From the NCBI GenBank assembly GCA_025356475.1, contig JANXSX010000171.1, positions 1-40,973 of the forward strand: a DNA stretch of 40,973 nt, given 5' to 3'. The translations under genes and the position numbers were made by a program. Positions 26,299 to 35,265 of this stretch are shown here, piece after piece. Origin of the DNA: Isosphaeraceae bacterium (GTDB lineage Bacteria; Planctomycetota; Planctomycetia; Isosphaerales; Isosphaeraceae). The notes under the pieces are model-generated. The model saw nothing but the letters and a program-made list of their open reading frames with translations, did not search any database and was not told the origin of the DNA. Positions within the stretch are counted from its first letter, which is position 1. Every line of letters starts with the position of its first letter.

Positions 26299-26790
26299 TC
26301 AGGGACGCGGGCTGGCGATTGCCTCATTGGTCTTACGCAACTTGAACATCTGAAACCCGACGCCGATCACAAATATGAGGAAAAGACCGACGTAGACGGG
26401 CCGGATGGCAGGGTCGGTTGGGGTGGTCGCGAAGGGATGCTCTGGGGGTACTCGTGTGAGCAACTCGCCCGCCGCGAAGACGACCAGTTCGAGGTAGGTC
26501 GCCGAGAAGACGATCGTTTGGAAGTATCCCTCGCTCCGCAATCGGCCCCCTAGAGTGAACGTCCCGGCGAATAGGAACGCCAAGGTGAGCAAGGTCACGA
26601 ACTGAGGGCCGTCGAACCCCCTCGACGGGATGAATCCGAAGGCGGAGACCGTCGCAACCAGCATTGTCCCCAGGTAAATCTGGCCCAGCCGAGTTCGAGG
26701 GCTGATCCTTCCCTCGGCGACCAAAGCGATCAGCCCGAAGATCATCGGTAGGACGCTTAATGCTGTGTGGAATATCGCAAATGGAGACAT
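26299..26790 (-). CDS. Small multi-pass membrane protein, 163 aa
   Basis: Four or five hydrophobic helices are visible: residues about 4-25, 38-54, 63-80, 92-110 and 131-148. Short polar loops and a basic C-terminus follow. An Arg-rich loop (RISPRTRLGQIYLG) between helices 1 and 2 points to a cytoplasmic side. The layout resembles DUF2306-type small membrane proteins, but the assignment is not firm. No catalytic or heme-binding pattern stands out. The ATG at 26790 has only a weak binding site. The function is unknown. Confidence 0.68.
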   Translation of the reverse strand: MSPFAIFHTALSVLPMIFGLIALVAEGRISPRTRLGQIYLGTMLVATVSAFGFIPSRGFDGPQFVTLLTLAFLFAGTFTLGGRLRSEGYFQTIVFSATYLELVVFAAGELLTRVPPEHPFATTPTDPAIRPVYVGLFLIFVIGVGFQMFKLRKTNEAIASPRP

Positions 26791-26884
26791 GCAAGACCCC
26801 GATCAGTCCGAGACGTTCTAGGCTAGACCGAGGTCGGCCTCAAGTGATCCAAATCGTACAATCTCATCGGTTAGCCTACGAATT

Positions 26885-27433
26885 TCATGCCAAAGTCTCA
26901 ACCAATCGGTCGATTGCTTCGAGGAAGACGTGGAAGCTTCGGGAGGTGTTACGCTCCCGAGAGAGATGCTCGGCCATTCGCCGTGCGCCGGAGATCTTTT
27001 GGAATTCCGGGATGTGTCGTTCGACCTCCGCCGATGGATTGGTCACTGTGTCGGGTTCGCGGTACCGTGGCTTGGCTTTGAGCTTTCGCAACGACTCGTT
27101 CTTGAATGCTTCGGCGAGGGCATCCGGATCGCCAAGATACCACGCTTCAAGCTCTTGGCAGGCAATTCGGACAACCGTCTTGGGTCGACCACCCGCTTTG
27201 CAGAGTGACACGAGTTTTTTCTTCAGGCGACCACAATCACCACCGTCATTGTCTCGGATGACAAGAAACCGAACACCCTCTTCTCGAAAGCCCTTGAGCT
27301 TTCTGGGGATACTCTTCTCCAGATCTTGATTGCCTTCGTGTGGAATACACATAAACTTCAGCCCGGGGTAAAATCGCGGTAATAACCCATCAAGGAGCGC
27401 CTTCATTGAGGGCTCTTCCAACAGTAGGACCAA
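26885..27433 (-). CDS. DUF4276 family protein (TOPRIM-like), partner of the adjacent ATPase
   Basis: This protein of about 182 aa starts near VLLLEEPSMKALLDGLLP, the usual DUF4276 beginning with the TOPRIM-type Glu. It has an acidic VIRDNDGGDC segment matching the DxD part of TOPRIM nucleases, then a helical C-terminus (RIACQELEAWYLGDPDAL, IPEFQKISGARRMAEHL). The best start is TTG at 27433, four bases after the ATPase stop. The open frame reaches back to 27559, but that would add a non-homologous tail overlapping the ATPase. Two-gene ATPase + TOPRIM modules occur in OLD/PARIS-type phage defence, so a nuclease effector role is plausible but inferred. Confidence 0.78.
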   Translation of the reverse strand: MVLLLEEPSMKALLDGLLPRFYPGLKFMCIPHEGNQDLEKSIPRKLKGFREEGVRFLVIRDNDGGDCGRLKKKLVSLCKAGGRPKTVVRIACQELEAWYLGDPDALAEAFKNESLRKLKAKPRYREPDTVTNPSAEVERHIPEFQKISGARRMAEHLSRERNTSRSFHVFLEAIDRLVETLA

Positions 27434-27437
27434 GGGC

Positions 27438-28619
27438 TCATTGCGGGCCTGCTCCCTCGAATAGTCTCTGTCTCCAAAGCGAGCCGGGCAGGTCACCCTC
27501 ATGCACAAGGCTCTTGAGCAACTCATTCTCAGAAGCTCGCTCAATACGCGTGTACCCATCTTTCTTCACTAGCCAGTAGATCTCTTTGAGCTTGCTCGCA
27601 TTGAGGAACTCGGGAGAGTGGGTTGAGATGAAAACCTGCCCACCGCGCCTGGCGTAGTCTCGAAACTCTTCCACAAGTTCCTGAAGCAACTCGGGATAGA
27701 GTTGGTTCTCAGGCTCCTCGACTGCCAGCAAAGGGTGTGGTTTGGGGTCGTAGAGTAGAACCAGATAGGCGAACATCTTGATTGTGCCGTCAGAAACATA
27801 ACGCGATATGAACGGATCTTCGAACGCCCCATCCTTGAATCGGAGCACAAGCCGACCGTCCACAGTCGGTTTCGCCTCGACCCCACTGACCCCGGGGACT
27901 CGATGACTCATCGCCTTGAGCACTTTGTTGAATTGTTCAGGATGGTGCTCGTAGAGGTATTGCGCAACTTGAGCGACATTATCTCCCCGAGTTGACAGGT
28001 GCTCCGCGTAGCCAGCTTCAGAGCTCGGTTTTGCGTCACTGATGTGAAAATCGGAGATGTGCCAATTCTCGATCAGGTTGCGAAATTCGGCCACGACTCG
28101 AAATCCTTTGAATTGGCCGAGTCCCTTGATCGCCAGCACACTCGGGTCATCAAGAGCGAAGGTTTCGCGCTCTTCCTTCGCCCCTTCTTCGCCGTACATG
28201 GCCTCATTCTTGATCGCTGTTCCTTTGCCACGCGAGAAATCGACGAAATGCCAGGGTTGGCCGTGTCGACCTCGTCGGAATTTCAAAACCTCACGATCGA
28301 CGACCGGCCTGTTCGCTTCAAGGGCAATGTCAACTTGGTACGTCGCGAGCCTCCCACCGCTTTCTCGAAACTTGATCGTGATCCGAATTGGCCCCGATTG
28401 GTTGCGGCTGACCAGTTCTCGGAAACCACCACGCCGAGCGACTGCTTGGGCCACATTCTCGGTAAGCGACTCTTTGAGGAAGCTGAAGACGTCAAACAGC
28501 GTGGATTTACCCGAGCCGTTTGCTCCGATCACGACGGCAAGTCGAGGAAGATTCTCAAACTTAGCATCGCGAAAAACACAATAATTTTGGATCTCAATCG
28601 CCTCGATCTGCATCCGCAT
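27438..28619 (-). CDS. AAA family ATPase (AAA_21/SMC-like), probable sensor of a two-gene conflict module
   Basis: This 393-aa predicted ATPase has Walker A IGANGSGKSTLFDVF (about residues 31-45), an SMC-like signature around YVSDGTIKMFAYLVLL (about 280), Walker B LLAVEEPENQLYPELL (about 302-317) and a switch His in VFISTHSPEFLNA. This set is typical of overcoming-lysogenization-defect-like and RecF-like ATPases. The ATG at 28619 is preferred (GAGGAAG about seven bases upstream) over one at 28643. The DUF4276 gene follows immediately, so the pair should be one transcription unit. Such pairs are frequent in bacterial accessory regions, but no experimental role is known for this one. Confidence 0.87.
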   Translation of the reverse strand: MRMQIEAIEIQNYCVFRDAKFENLPRLAVVIGANGSGKSTLFDVFSFLKESLTENVAQAVARRGGFRELVSRNQSGPIRITIKFRESGGRLATYQVDIALEANRPVVDREVLKFRRGRHGQPWHFVDFSRGKGTAIKNEAMYGEEGAKEERETFALDDPSVLAIKGLGQFKGFRVVAEFRNLIENWHISDFHISDAKPSSEAGYAEHLSTRGDNVAQVAQYLYEHHPEQFNKVLKAMSHRVPGVSGVEAKPTVDGRLVLRFKDGAFEDPFISRYVSDGTIKMFAYLVLLYDPKPHPLLAVEEPENQLYPELLQELVEEFRDYARRGGQVFISTHSPEFLNASKLKEIYWLVKKDGYTRIERASENELLKSLVHEGDLPGSLWRQRLFEGAGPQ

Positions 28620-29020
28620 GCGTTCTTCCTCGGATCTCGGCATTACCGTTTCTGGGTGGGAGAGGAGTGTCTCCCTAGTCGAAGCGTAGAGAACTCTCGC
28701 TTCACTGCATAGGAACGCAATCGCATCGAGATCGCAACCCCTGCGAAACCGGAGGTCGGTTCCGTCGGGTCGTCCAGCCGTTGCTGTCGCAACCGATTGT
28801 CAAGGCGAGAGTTGCTTTGCCGGCCCAATTGACCAATTCTTTGCATGCCAGCCACCAGGTGATGATCTCGAGGTGACTCTCTTGAAGCTCAACTCCATCA
28901 ACCAGGTTTTATTCTGAGTGAAGGATGCAATCAGGATACTCTAGGAGATGACGGGGTGTTAAGATAAATGAGCTTAGATTCGCAAACGACTCGATAATAT
29001 CACTTATGTTTAATTGGGAA
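28620..29020. other. AT-richer intergenic region upstream of the ATPase-DUF4276 pair
   Basis: No gene is supported. The stretch at 28900-29020 is clearly more AT-rich than its neighbours, which suits a promoter for the leftward ATPase module or the edge of a transferred segment. No attachment repeats or tRNA remnants were seen. Confidence 0.35.
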
Positions 29021-29896
29021 TTATTTGGTCTCGACCTCGATGGTATAGAGATCGCAACCCCCATCCCGTCCCGAGAGAAAGGTGATGGCTTTGCCGTCGG
29101 GTGTCCAGGTGGGCTGGGTGTCGCGATCGGGATGATTGGTGAGGTTGGTTGGGTTTGAGCCGTCGATACGTGCGACATAGATCTCGTACTGGCCATCACG
29201 ATTGGAGACGAAGGCGAGACTCTGACCGTCGGGTGAAACGGCGGGATAATCATCCAGGCCGGGACTCTCGGTGAGACGTCTCAACCCGGTGCCATCCGCT
29301 TTGCAGATCGCCAGTTCGAGACCACTCCAACGATCCGTGCTGAAGATCAGGGACTGGCCATCGGGCGTCCAGCAAGGATGGGCGTCGTGGCCGGGCGATT
29401 GGGTGATCCGAGTGACGTCAGTCCCGTCGATCGTAGCGGTGTAGATCTCTTGGTTGCCTTCATGGGTTGAGCTGAAGGCGAACCGCTTGCCATCGGGAGC
29501 GAGTGCAGGCCACTCCTGATGTGATAGGCCGTTGGTGTCCCCCACGATCGGTTGGGTATCGCCTCCATCCTTGTCAATGGCGGCGATATCGAGGTTCCCT
29601 TGCGTTCCCGAAAGCGTGATCACGACGAGGAAAAGTCGCTTCGAGTCAGGAGTGAAAACCGCTTGATATTCAGGGGCATCACGCTTGGTGAGCCGACGGA
29701 GCGAGTCGAGCTTATCTGGCTCGAAGAGGTACTGATAGACCTTGAGCCCCCCCGACTCGTGTCTGGCGAACGTCAGGGTCTTACCGTCAGGCGACCAGCG
29801 TGGGCGCTGTTTTTCCTGACCGTCGAAGGTGAGTCGAGTGGGTGTGGCGGAATTTGACACCAATCCAAGCAGGATCACAACGCCACACGCTCGCAT
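29021..29896 (-). CDS. PD40/TolB-like beta-propeller protein
   Basis: This 291-aa exported protein begins MRACGVVILLGLVSNSA, a probable signal peptide. About six PD40 (WD40-like, TolB-type) repeats follow, each with W-(S/T)-P-D-G-K: PRWSPDGKTL, ALAPDGKRFAF, CWTPDGQSL, AVSPDGQSL and TWTPDGKAI. The ATG at 29896 overlaps the upstream DUF1501 stop (TGATG) and has GAGGAG eight bases upstream, so it is translationally coupled. Such propellers commonly bind proteins in the periplasm. No catalytic domain is fused to it. A role as scaffold for the DUF1501 protein is inferred from the coupling. Confidence 0.87.
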   Translation of the reverse strand: MRACGVVILLGLVSNSATPTRLTFDGQEKQRPRWSPDGKTLTFARHESGGLKVYQYLFEPDKLDSLRRLTKRDAPEYQAVFTPDSKRLFLVVITLSGTQGNLDIAAIDKDGGDTQPIVGDTNGLSHQEWPALAPDGKRFAFSSTHEGNQEIYTATIDGTDVTRITQSPGHDAHPCWTPDGQSLIFSTDRWSGLELAICKADGTGLRRLTESPGLDDYPAVSPDGQSLAFVSNRDGQYEIYVARIDGSNPTNLTNHPDRDTQPTWTPDGKAITFLSGRDGGCDLYTIEVETK

Positions 29897-31260
29897 CAGA
29901 ATAACTCCTCGATCGGTTGTCCCAGCGGAGTCAGGCCAACGCTCGTCAGCTCTGTCGTGCCAATGCCCAGTTGGTGCAGGATCGTCGCGTTGAGGTCGGC
30001 GGGGGTACAGGGCCGATCGAGAGGATGTTCCGCGCGTTTGTCGGAAGAGCCAACGATCCGGCCCCCCTGGACGCCTCCGCCCGCGAGCAGGGCGGAATAG
30101 CAGGGGTTCCAATGGTCCCGACCAGCTTTGTTGTTAACCTTGGGAGTGCGTCCGAACTCACCCACAGCGACAACCAGGGTCGTCGCGAGCAATCCACGCT
30201 GGTCAAGATCCTCGATCAACGCGGAGAGGCTGCGGTCGAACATCCAACCGTGCCGATCCTGCATGATCGCGAAGTAGCGGTCGTGCATGTCCCAGCCCCC
30301 GTCACCGGCATCCTCGGGGCCTTCGACGTGGGTGCTCCAGTTAACTTGGACAAAGGGTAATCCCGCTTCCACCAACCGCCGAGCGGTCAGACAGCACTGG
30401 CCGAACCGATGACGACCGTAACGGTCGCGAACCTGGTGGGGTTCGGACTCGACATCAAGCGCGGCCAAACTCTGGCGGGATGCGATCAATGTGTGAGCCA
30501 GCTCGTAGTGCCGATCCATAGCGGCATGCGGTCGAGAAAGGCTCCGTTGTTCCATCGGATGAAGCAAGTCCCAGCGCGCCTGAAGTCGAGCGGCAGACAC
30601 ATTCTCAGGTAGCTCGACATCGGGAACGGTCAGGCCGATCGAGGGTTCATAATTGAGCCGGAACGGGTCAAAGGTCGCCCCGAGGGTGCCACCTCCTTCG
30701 CCCACGACCCGTTTCAAGCCCTGGTGAAGCTGTGTGCCGAGGATCACATAAGGGGGTAAGCCCCCCGGTCGGACCGGCTTGAGACGACTAACGATTGAAC
30801 CGGTACTGGGTCGAAGCGCGTTGCCGTTCGCTGAACCCCCCAAGCCGACTGCCCCAGAGATATTGCCCGTCAATGCGATCGTTCCGGCGATTCCGTGATC
30901 GTTCGACTCGTGGTGAAGCGAGCGGAGGATCGCATACTTGTCGGCCAGCTTGGAAAGGTGAGGTAAGAGCTCGCAGACTCGGAGACCTGGCACCCGGGTG
31001 GGGATCGAATCAAAAGGGCCGCGATATTCGAGCGGAGCATCAGGCTTCGGATCGAACGTGTCGAGTTGGCTGGGACCACCCCAGAGCCAGACTAGAATCA
31101 CGGCTTTGGCCTTGGATTCCGAAGCGCCCTGCGCAACAGCATGACGGGCAAGAACATCCGGCAGGCTGAGTCCGAGGGCTCCCAACGATCCAAGCTGGAG
31201 GAAGGAACGACGCGAGACGTTCTCGCTGGCCCGACTCGACATTTGGCCAAGGCTCCGCAT
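29896..31260 (-). CDS. DUF1501 protein (Tat-exported), second copy
   Basis: This 454-aa paralogue has a twin-arginine signal (VSRRSFLQLGSLGALGLSL). Core motifs are ILVWLWGGPSQLDTFDPK, AILRSLHHESNDHG, GGWDMHDRYF, VVAVGEFGRTPKVN and the NxxxGRDHWNPCYSALLAGGG segment with the conserved Asp-His-Trp. These are closer to the family consensus than those of the copy at 17402-18691. The ATG at 31260 has AGGGAG eight bases upstream. Unlike the first copy it has no DUF1549/DUF1553 partner beside it; instead a receiver protein lies upstream and a PD40 propeller downstream, all on the minus strand. Confidence 0.92.
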   Translation of the reverse strand: MRSLGQMSSRASENVSRRSFLQLGSLGALGLSLPDVLARHAVAQGASESKAKAVILVWLWGGPSQLDTFDPKPDAPLEYRGPFDSIPTRVPGLRVCELLPHLSKLADKYAILRSLHHESNDHGIAGTIALTGNISGAVGLGGSANGNALRPSTGSIVSRLKPVRPGGLPPYVILGTQLHQGLKRVVGEGGGTLGATFDPFRLNYEPSIGLTVPDVELPENVSAARLQARWDLLHPMEQRSLSRPHAAMDRHYELAHTLIASRQSLAALDVESEPHQVRDRYGRHRFGQCCLTARRLVEAGLPFVQVNWSTHVEGPEDAGDGGWDMHDRYFAIMQDRHGWMFDRSLSALIEDLDQRGLLATTLVVAVGEFGRTPKVNNKAGRDHWNPCYSALLAGGGVQGGRIVGSSDKRAEHPLDRPCTPADLNATILHQLGIGTTELTSVGLTPLGQPIEELF

Positions 31261-31302
31261 CGACGAGCTCCCTTGACGAACCTCCGCGTTAAAGCGGTTT
31301 GC

Positions 31303-31707
31303 TTATTGGTCGTCGTCGTTCGGTTTGGATTCGCCTTCGAGGACTTTTTCCACCGATTTGACGAGCTTCTCGAGTGCGAACGGCTTACGGATGTAGTCGC
31401 GAACGCCCAGCATTTCCGCATACGCCCGGTGTCTGCTACCTTCGTTGCCGGTAATCATGATTGTGGGAATCAGCCCCCCCGGTCGGCTCTTGAGCTTCTC
31501 GAGAACGAGGAAGCCACTCTTCTTGGGCATCATCATATCGAGCACGATCAGGTCGGGGTTATCGCGTTCGGCGACCGTCAGTCCGGCGTTGCCATCGCGA
31601 GCCACAAGGATTCGGTAGCCTTTATTCTCGAGGATCGTCCGCATGGACTCGAGGATGTCGCTATCATCATCGACCAGCAGAATCGTCTTGACGGGTGAAG
31701 GGGGCAT
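31303..31707 (-). CDS. Single-domain response regulator
   Basis: This 134-aa CheY-like receiver has the acidic pair in ILLVDDDSDILES, the phospho-accepting Asp in LIVLDMMMPKKSG, Thr in TIMITGNEG and Lys in YIRKPFAL. A short Lys/Asp-rich C-terminal tail replaces any output domain. The ATG at 31707 has GGAGG about ten bases upstream; further in-frame upstream codons add unrelated sequence. The gene lies 42 bases upstream of the DUF1501 gene and may head that transcript. No kinase is adjacent. Confidence 0.9.
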   Translation of the reverse strand: MPPSPVKTILLVDDDSDILESMRTILENKGYRILVARDGNAGLTVAERDNPDLIVLDMMMPKKSGFLVLEKLKSRPGGLIPTIMITGNEGSRHRAYAEMLGVRDYIRKPFALEKLVKSVEKVLEGESKPNDDDQ

Positions 31708-31943
31708 GGGGGAAATTCCTCCGGTCGAACGCTTACTCAGGATGGGGTCGCGTGCCTCGCGGGTGGGTAGATATGCATCATAAGCGTGGGTTGTGTGGGT
31801 CGGCAAGACACGCCCCCTTTCACAGTGGACGAACACGCGTCATAATGTTTCGAGACGAGGGTTCGCCCTCCATCACGTCACTTCCGACTCGCTACAGATC
31901 GAGCAGAGCATCCGGGCTAGGTCCGGGAAAGGATCGCACACCG

Positions 31944-33008
31944 ATGACACCGTGGAAATCGCGGTTGGCCCACCTGACGATGGTTGGCACCCTGGGCGTG
32001 TTGGCGATGAGTGGTTGTGGCGGAGGTGGGGACGTCCCCGACCCCGAGAATGACGCCCTCGCCGCTGCGGAGCCAGGTTCCGCGCGGGCTCCTGATCCTG
32101 CGGAATCCGCTCCCGCAGAGGTAGCTCCTACGATTGGTGTTGCCAGCGGAGCCCCGGCGCAACAGACAGCTCCTGCCGAGACCGCCCCGGTTGCCCCAAC
32201 AGAAGCGGCTTCGGGAGCCCCGGTCGTTCCCGTCGCTTCCGCGTCGGACTCTGCGGCCACCAATGAACTGCTCAACCTCGCAAATAGCTCAGGTTCGGCC
32301 GCACCTGCCGCCGAAACCGCTGCCGCTACCGCCGCACCGGGAGGTCTGGGCGGAGGCCCTCCCGGCTACCCCAGTGGTTCCGGTGCTCCGGGCGCAGGCT
32401 ATCCTGGTGCATCCGGTAGCGGCGCTGGACAACAAGCCGGTTTCCCCGGTGCGCCTGGTGGTCCTCCAGCGGGTTATCCCGGCGCACCTGGTGGTCCTCC
32501 CGGAGCAGCCGGATATCCGGGCGCGCCTGGTGCTGGACGATCGCTCGGAATGCCTGGCGCGGGCCTTGTAGACGGGGGCCTTGGCGGACTCGGTGGCGCT
32601 GGTAACGGTGCTGCGGACTTCAGCACTCCCGGCGGGGCAGCAATGGCTTTTCTCATGGCGGTCCAGTCGAAGGACAGAGCCCGAATTGCCCAGGCCACGG
32701 CCCGGCGGGCTCCAACCGAGGCCTCTGCACGCAACCAAGAAGTCTTCAAGGTCCTCCTCGAAGAATCCGTCGATGACGATCAGCTCGAAGAACTGGCGAA
32801 GGCGTTCCAAGGTTACCAAATCTCGGGTCTCCAGATCGCCAAGAATACCGGTCAGCGCGGTGTCAATCTGAGTAAACAAGGGAGTGCAGGAGAATCCTTG
32901 ACCCGGACCGTCCAGGTCCGTAAGGAAAAGGAAGGGTGGAAAGTCATCGATTTCACCGGATTCCGCGAGTTCAAGTACATCCCGAGCACCAAGCCCCGTC
33001 GCCGTTGA
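31944..33008 (+). CDS. Lipoprotein with collagen-like Gly/Pro-rich region, 354 aa
   Basis: A signal peptide ends in lipobox LAMSGC near residue 24. A long Ala/Pro/Glu/Thr-rich linker (about 30-130) leads into an irregular collagen-like region (about residues 131-222) with many GYPGAPG, GPPG and GAPG units, followed by a Gly/Leu-rich stretch. A globular C-terminal domain starts near residue 225 (GGAAMAFLMAVQSKDRARIAQ) and ends with VRKEKEGWKVIDFTGF, resembling NTF2-like or DUF4878-type cystatin-like domains. The ATG at 31944 has AAAGGA upstream; longer in-frame forms would hide the signal. The function is unknown; a surface or periplasmic stalked domain is likely. Confidence 0.8.
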   Translation: MTPWKSRLAHLTMVGTLGVLAMSGCGGGGDVPDPENDALAAAEPGSARAPDPAESAPAEVAPTIGVASGAPAQQTAPAETAPVAPTEAASGAPVVPVASASDSAATNELLNLANSSGSAAPAAETAAATAAPGGLGGGPPGYPSGSGAPGAGYPGASGSGAGQQAGFPGAPGGPPAGYPGAPGGPPGAAGYPGAPGAGRSLGMPGAGLVDGGLGGLGGAGNGAADFSTPGGAAMAFLMAVQSKDRARIAQATARRAPTEASARNQEVFKVLLEESVDDDQLEELAKAFQGYQISGLQIAKNTGQRGVNLSKQGSAGESLTRTVQVRKEKEGWKVIDFTGFREFKYIPSTKPRRR

Positions 33009-33031
33009 GCCATGAGGTCGGTTCCATTAAG

Positions 33032-33060
33032 GGTTGGCGGCAGGCCCCTGCCGCCCAACC
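33032..33060 (+). terminator. Hairpin after the collagen-like lipoprotein gene
   Basis: GGTTGGCGGCAG (33032-33043) pairs with CTGCCG-C-CCAACC (33048-33060, one bulge) around a GCCC loop, 23 bases after the stop codon. There is no immediate T run, so the efficiency is uncertain. Confidence 0.55.
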
Positions 33061-33317
33061 AAGCCTCGTTATGATTTGAAGCGTTTCCAGGGAAAGGTGC
33101 TTCGGGTCTTGCACTCAAGGCACTTTCAGTCCTATTCTATGGTCGTCTTTTGATCGGAACTTCTCTCTGAAACCTCGACAGTCTCGTCAGCGAGCCCGAA
33201 GTTGACTTGAGGGGAGATCTGATCAATCACGACCCGACGGTTCGGAGAATTCGTGGTGCAGAGGCTCTGTTTCCGCCCAACACGGATGGTCCTTCTCACA
33301 ACGTTGAGGCCCTCAGT

Positions 33318-33743
33318 ATGTCGGAGTTGATGGAAACGCTCGCCTCGCAGGCTGGAATTTCCCCGGAATTGGCCAAGAATGGCGTCGGTGCATTCCTCAG
33401 TTATTCGAAAGAACATGTCGGTGATGATGTCATCGTTGATTTTCAATCGGCTCTGCCCAATGCCCATAAGCTGATCGAATCGGCAAATCAAGCAAAGGCT
33501 GAGGCCGGTTCGGATGGGCTTGATGGAATCGTCACTGGTCTCGCTGGCAGGTTACTTGGCGGCCAGGCTGGCGATATCACGAAACTCTTTGGCGTGCTTA
33601 CGAGTCTGGGCTTTAGCGCCCACCAACTCGAAGCACTCTTGCCCAAGATCATTGAGATTCTCCACACACTCCTGCCCAGCGACCTTCTCGGTAAGCTTGG
33701 TGGGCTTGGTCTCGGACTTCCGGAACCGAAGGCCGCTGAATAA
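33318..33743 (+). CDS. DUF2780-like protein, 141 aa
   Basis: The protein starts MSELMETLASQAGISPELAK and then has GVGAFLSYSKEHVGDD, an Ala/Lys-rich helix, a Gly-rich loop (GRLLGGQAGDITKLFGVL) and a C-terminal segment rich in Leu and Gly. This order matches DUF2780/VcgC-type small helical proteins, whose function is unknown. The ATG at 33318 has GAGG eight bases upstream, and the length is normal for the family, so upstream in-frame starts are unlikely. There is no signal peptide. The gene lies in the leader-rich space between two lipoprotein genes; the 309 bases upstream (33009-33317) hold only the hairpin at 33032. Confidence 0.72.
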   Translation: MSELMETLASQAGISPELAKNGVGAFLSYSKEHVGDDVIVDFQSALPNAHKLIESANQAKAEAGSDGLDGIVTGLAGRLLGGQAGDITKLFGVLTSLGFSAHQLEALLPKIIEILHTLLPSDLLGKLGGLGLGLPEPKAAE

Positions 33744-33942
33744 TCTTCTTCATATGCGGCGGGGACGTGATAAATTGGCCAAATATCACACAAGGCTTTA
33801 TCCCACGTTGTGACCCACTGACAAATTGCAACGAACACCGGTTGGCGTCTGCCACCGATTTCGATAGCTCAACCCGAATTGTTCGGGATGATCTCTTTTC
33901 CGCCCCAGTCTGCTTTGATGACACACAGAAGAGGATTCACCG

Positions 33943-34341
33943 ATGGAACTCCGTAAAAGCCGCACGACCTGGATGAGCCTCGCGACCGCCGGCTTGCTCG
34001 GCTTGGTTGGTTGCAGTGGCGAAGCACCCGCGACTGCGCCCGCCGATGGTGGTGGCGGTATGATGTCGAAGATCAAGGATAAAGCGATCAAGGTCGAAGA
34101 AGAAGTTGTCGACGGGGCGAAGAAGGCCGCCGATGCGACTGGCAAGGTCGTTGAGAAGGCTGGCGAGAAGATCGAAGAGGCCGGCAAGAAGGTTGAGACC
34201 GAGGTCAAGGATGCCGCCAAGGAGAAGCTTGGTGACACCGCAGCCTCCGTGGTCGAAGGGGCCGGCAAGGTCGCCGAAAAGGCTGGCGAAGCGGTCCAAG
34301 GGGCCGGCAAGGCACTCCAGGCGGAACCGAAGAAGGATTGA
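33943..34341 (+). CDS. Ala/Lys/Glu-rich amphipathic lipoprotein, 132 aa
   Basis: The N-terminal signal ends in lipobox LLGLVGC near residue 24. After a Gly-rich spacer, residues about 40-132 form a continuous run of imperfect 11-residue helical units with alternating Lys/Glu and Ala/Val/Gly (KKAADATGKVVEKAGEKIEE, and so on). This is like LEA-type or apolipoprotein-like amphipathic helices. No Cys other than the lipobox Cys is present. It may coat membranes or protect against osmotic or desiccation stress, but this is inferred from composition only. A terminator and an aquaporin gene follow. Confidence 0.78.
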   Translation: MELRKSRTTWMSLATAGLLGLVGCSGEAPATAPADGGGGMMSKIKDKAIKVEEEVVDGAKKAADATGKVVEKAGEKIEEAGKKVETEVKDAAKEKLGDTAASVVEGAGKVAEKAGEAVQGAGKALQAEPKKD

Positions 34342-34403
34342 GTATTCGTTGATGCATCGGGTTTGAGAGTTCATTCCTGCAACGCTGAATCCACATCTGA
34401 TGA

Positions 34404-35144
<741 letters not shown>

Positions 35145-35265
35145 CCTTTGACTCGAACTTGTCGATCAAAGCGAGTCCGATCACCACAACGCTGGTCGGC
35201 CTTTTGCTTTCGGCTCTTCCGCAGAATCCGTGGGTGCGAGCTCGGCCGCTGGGCTCTGCTCGACC

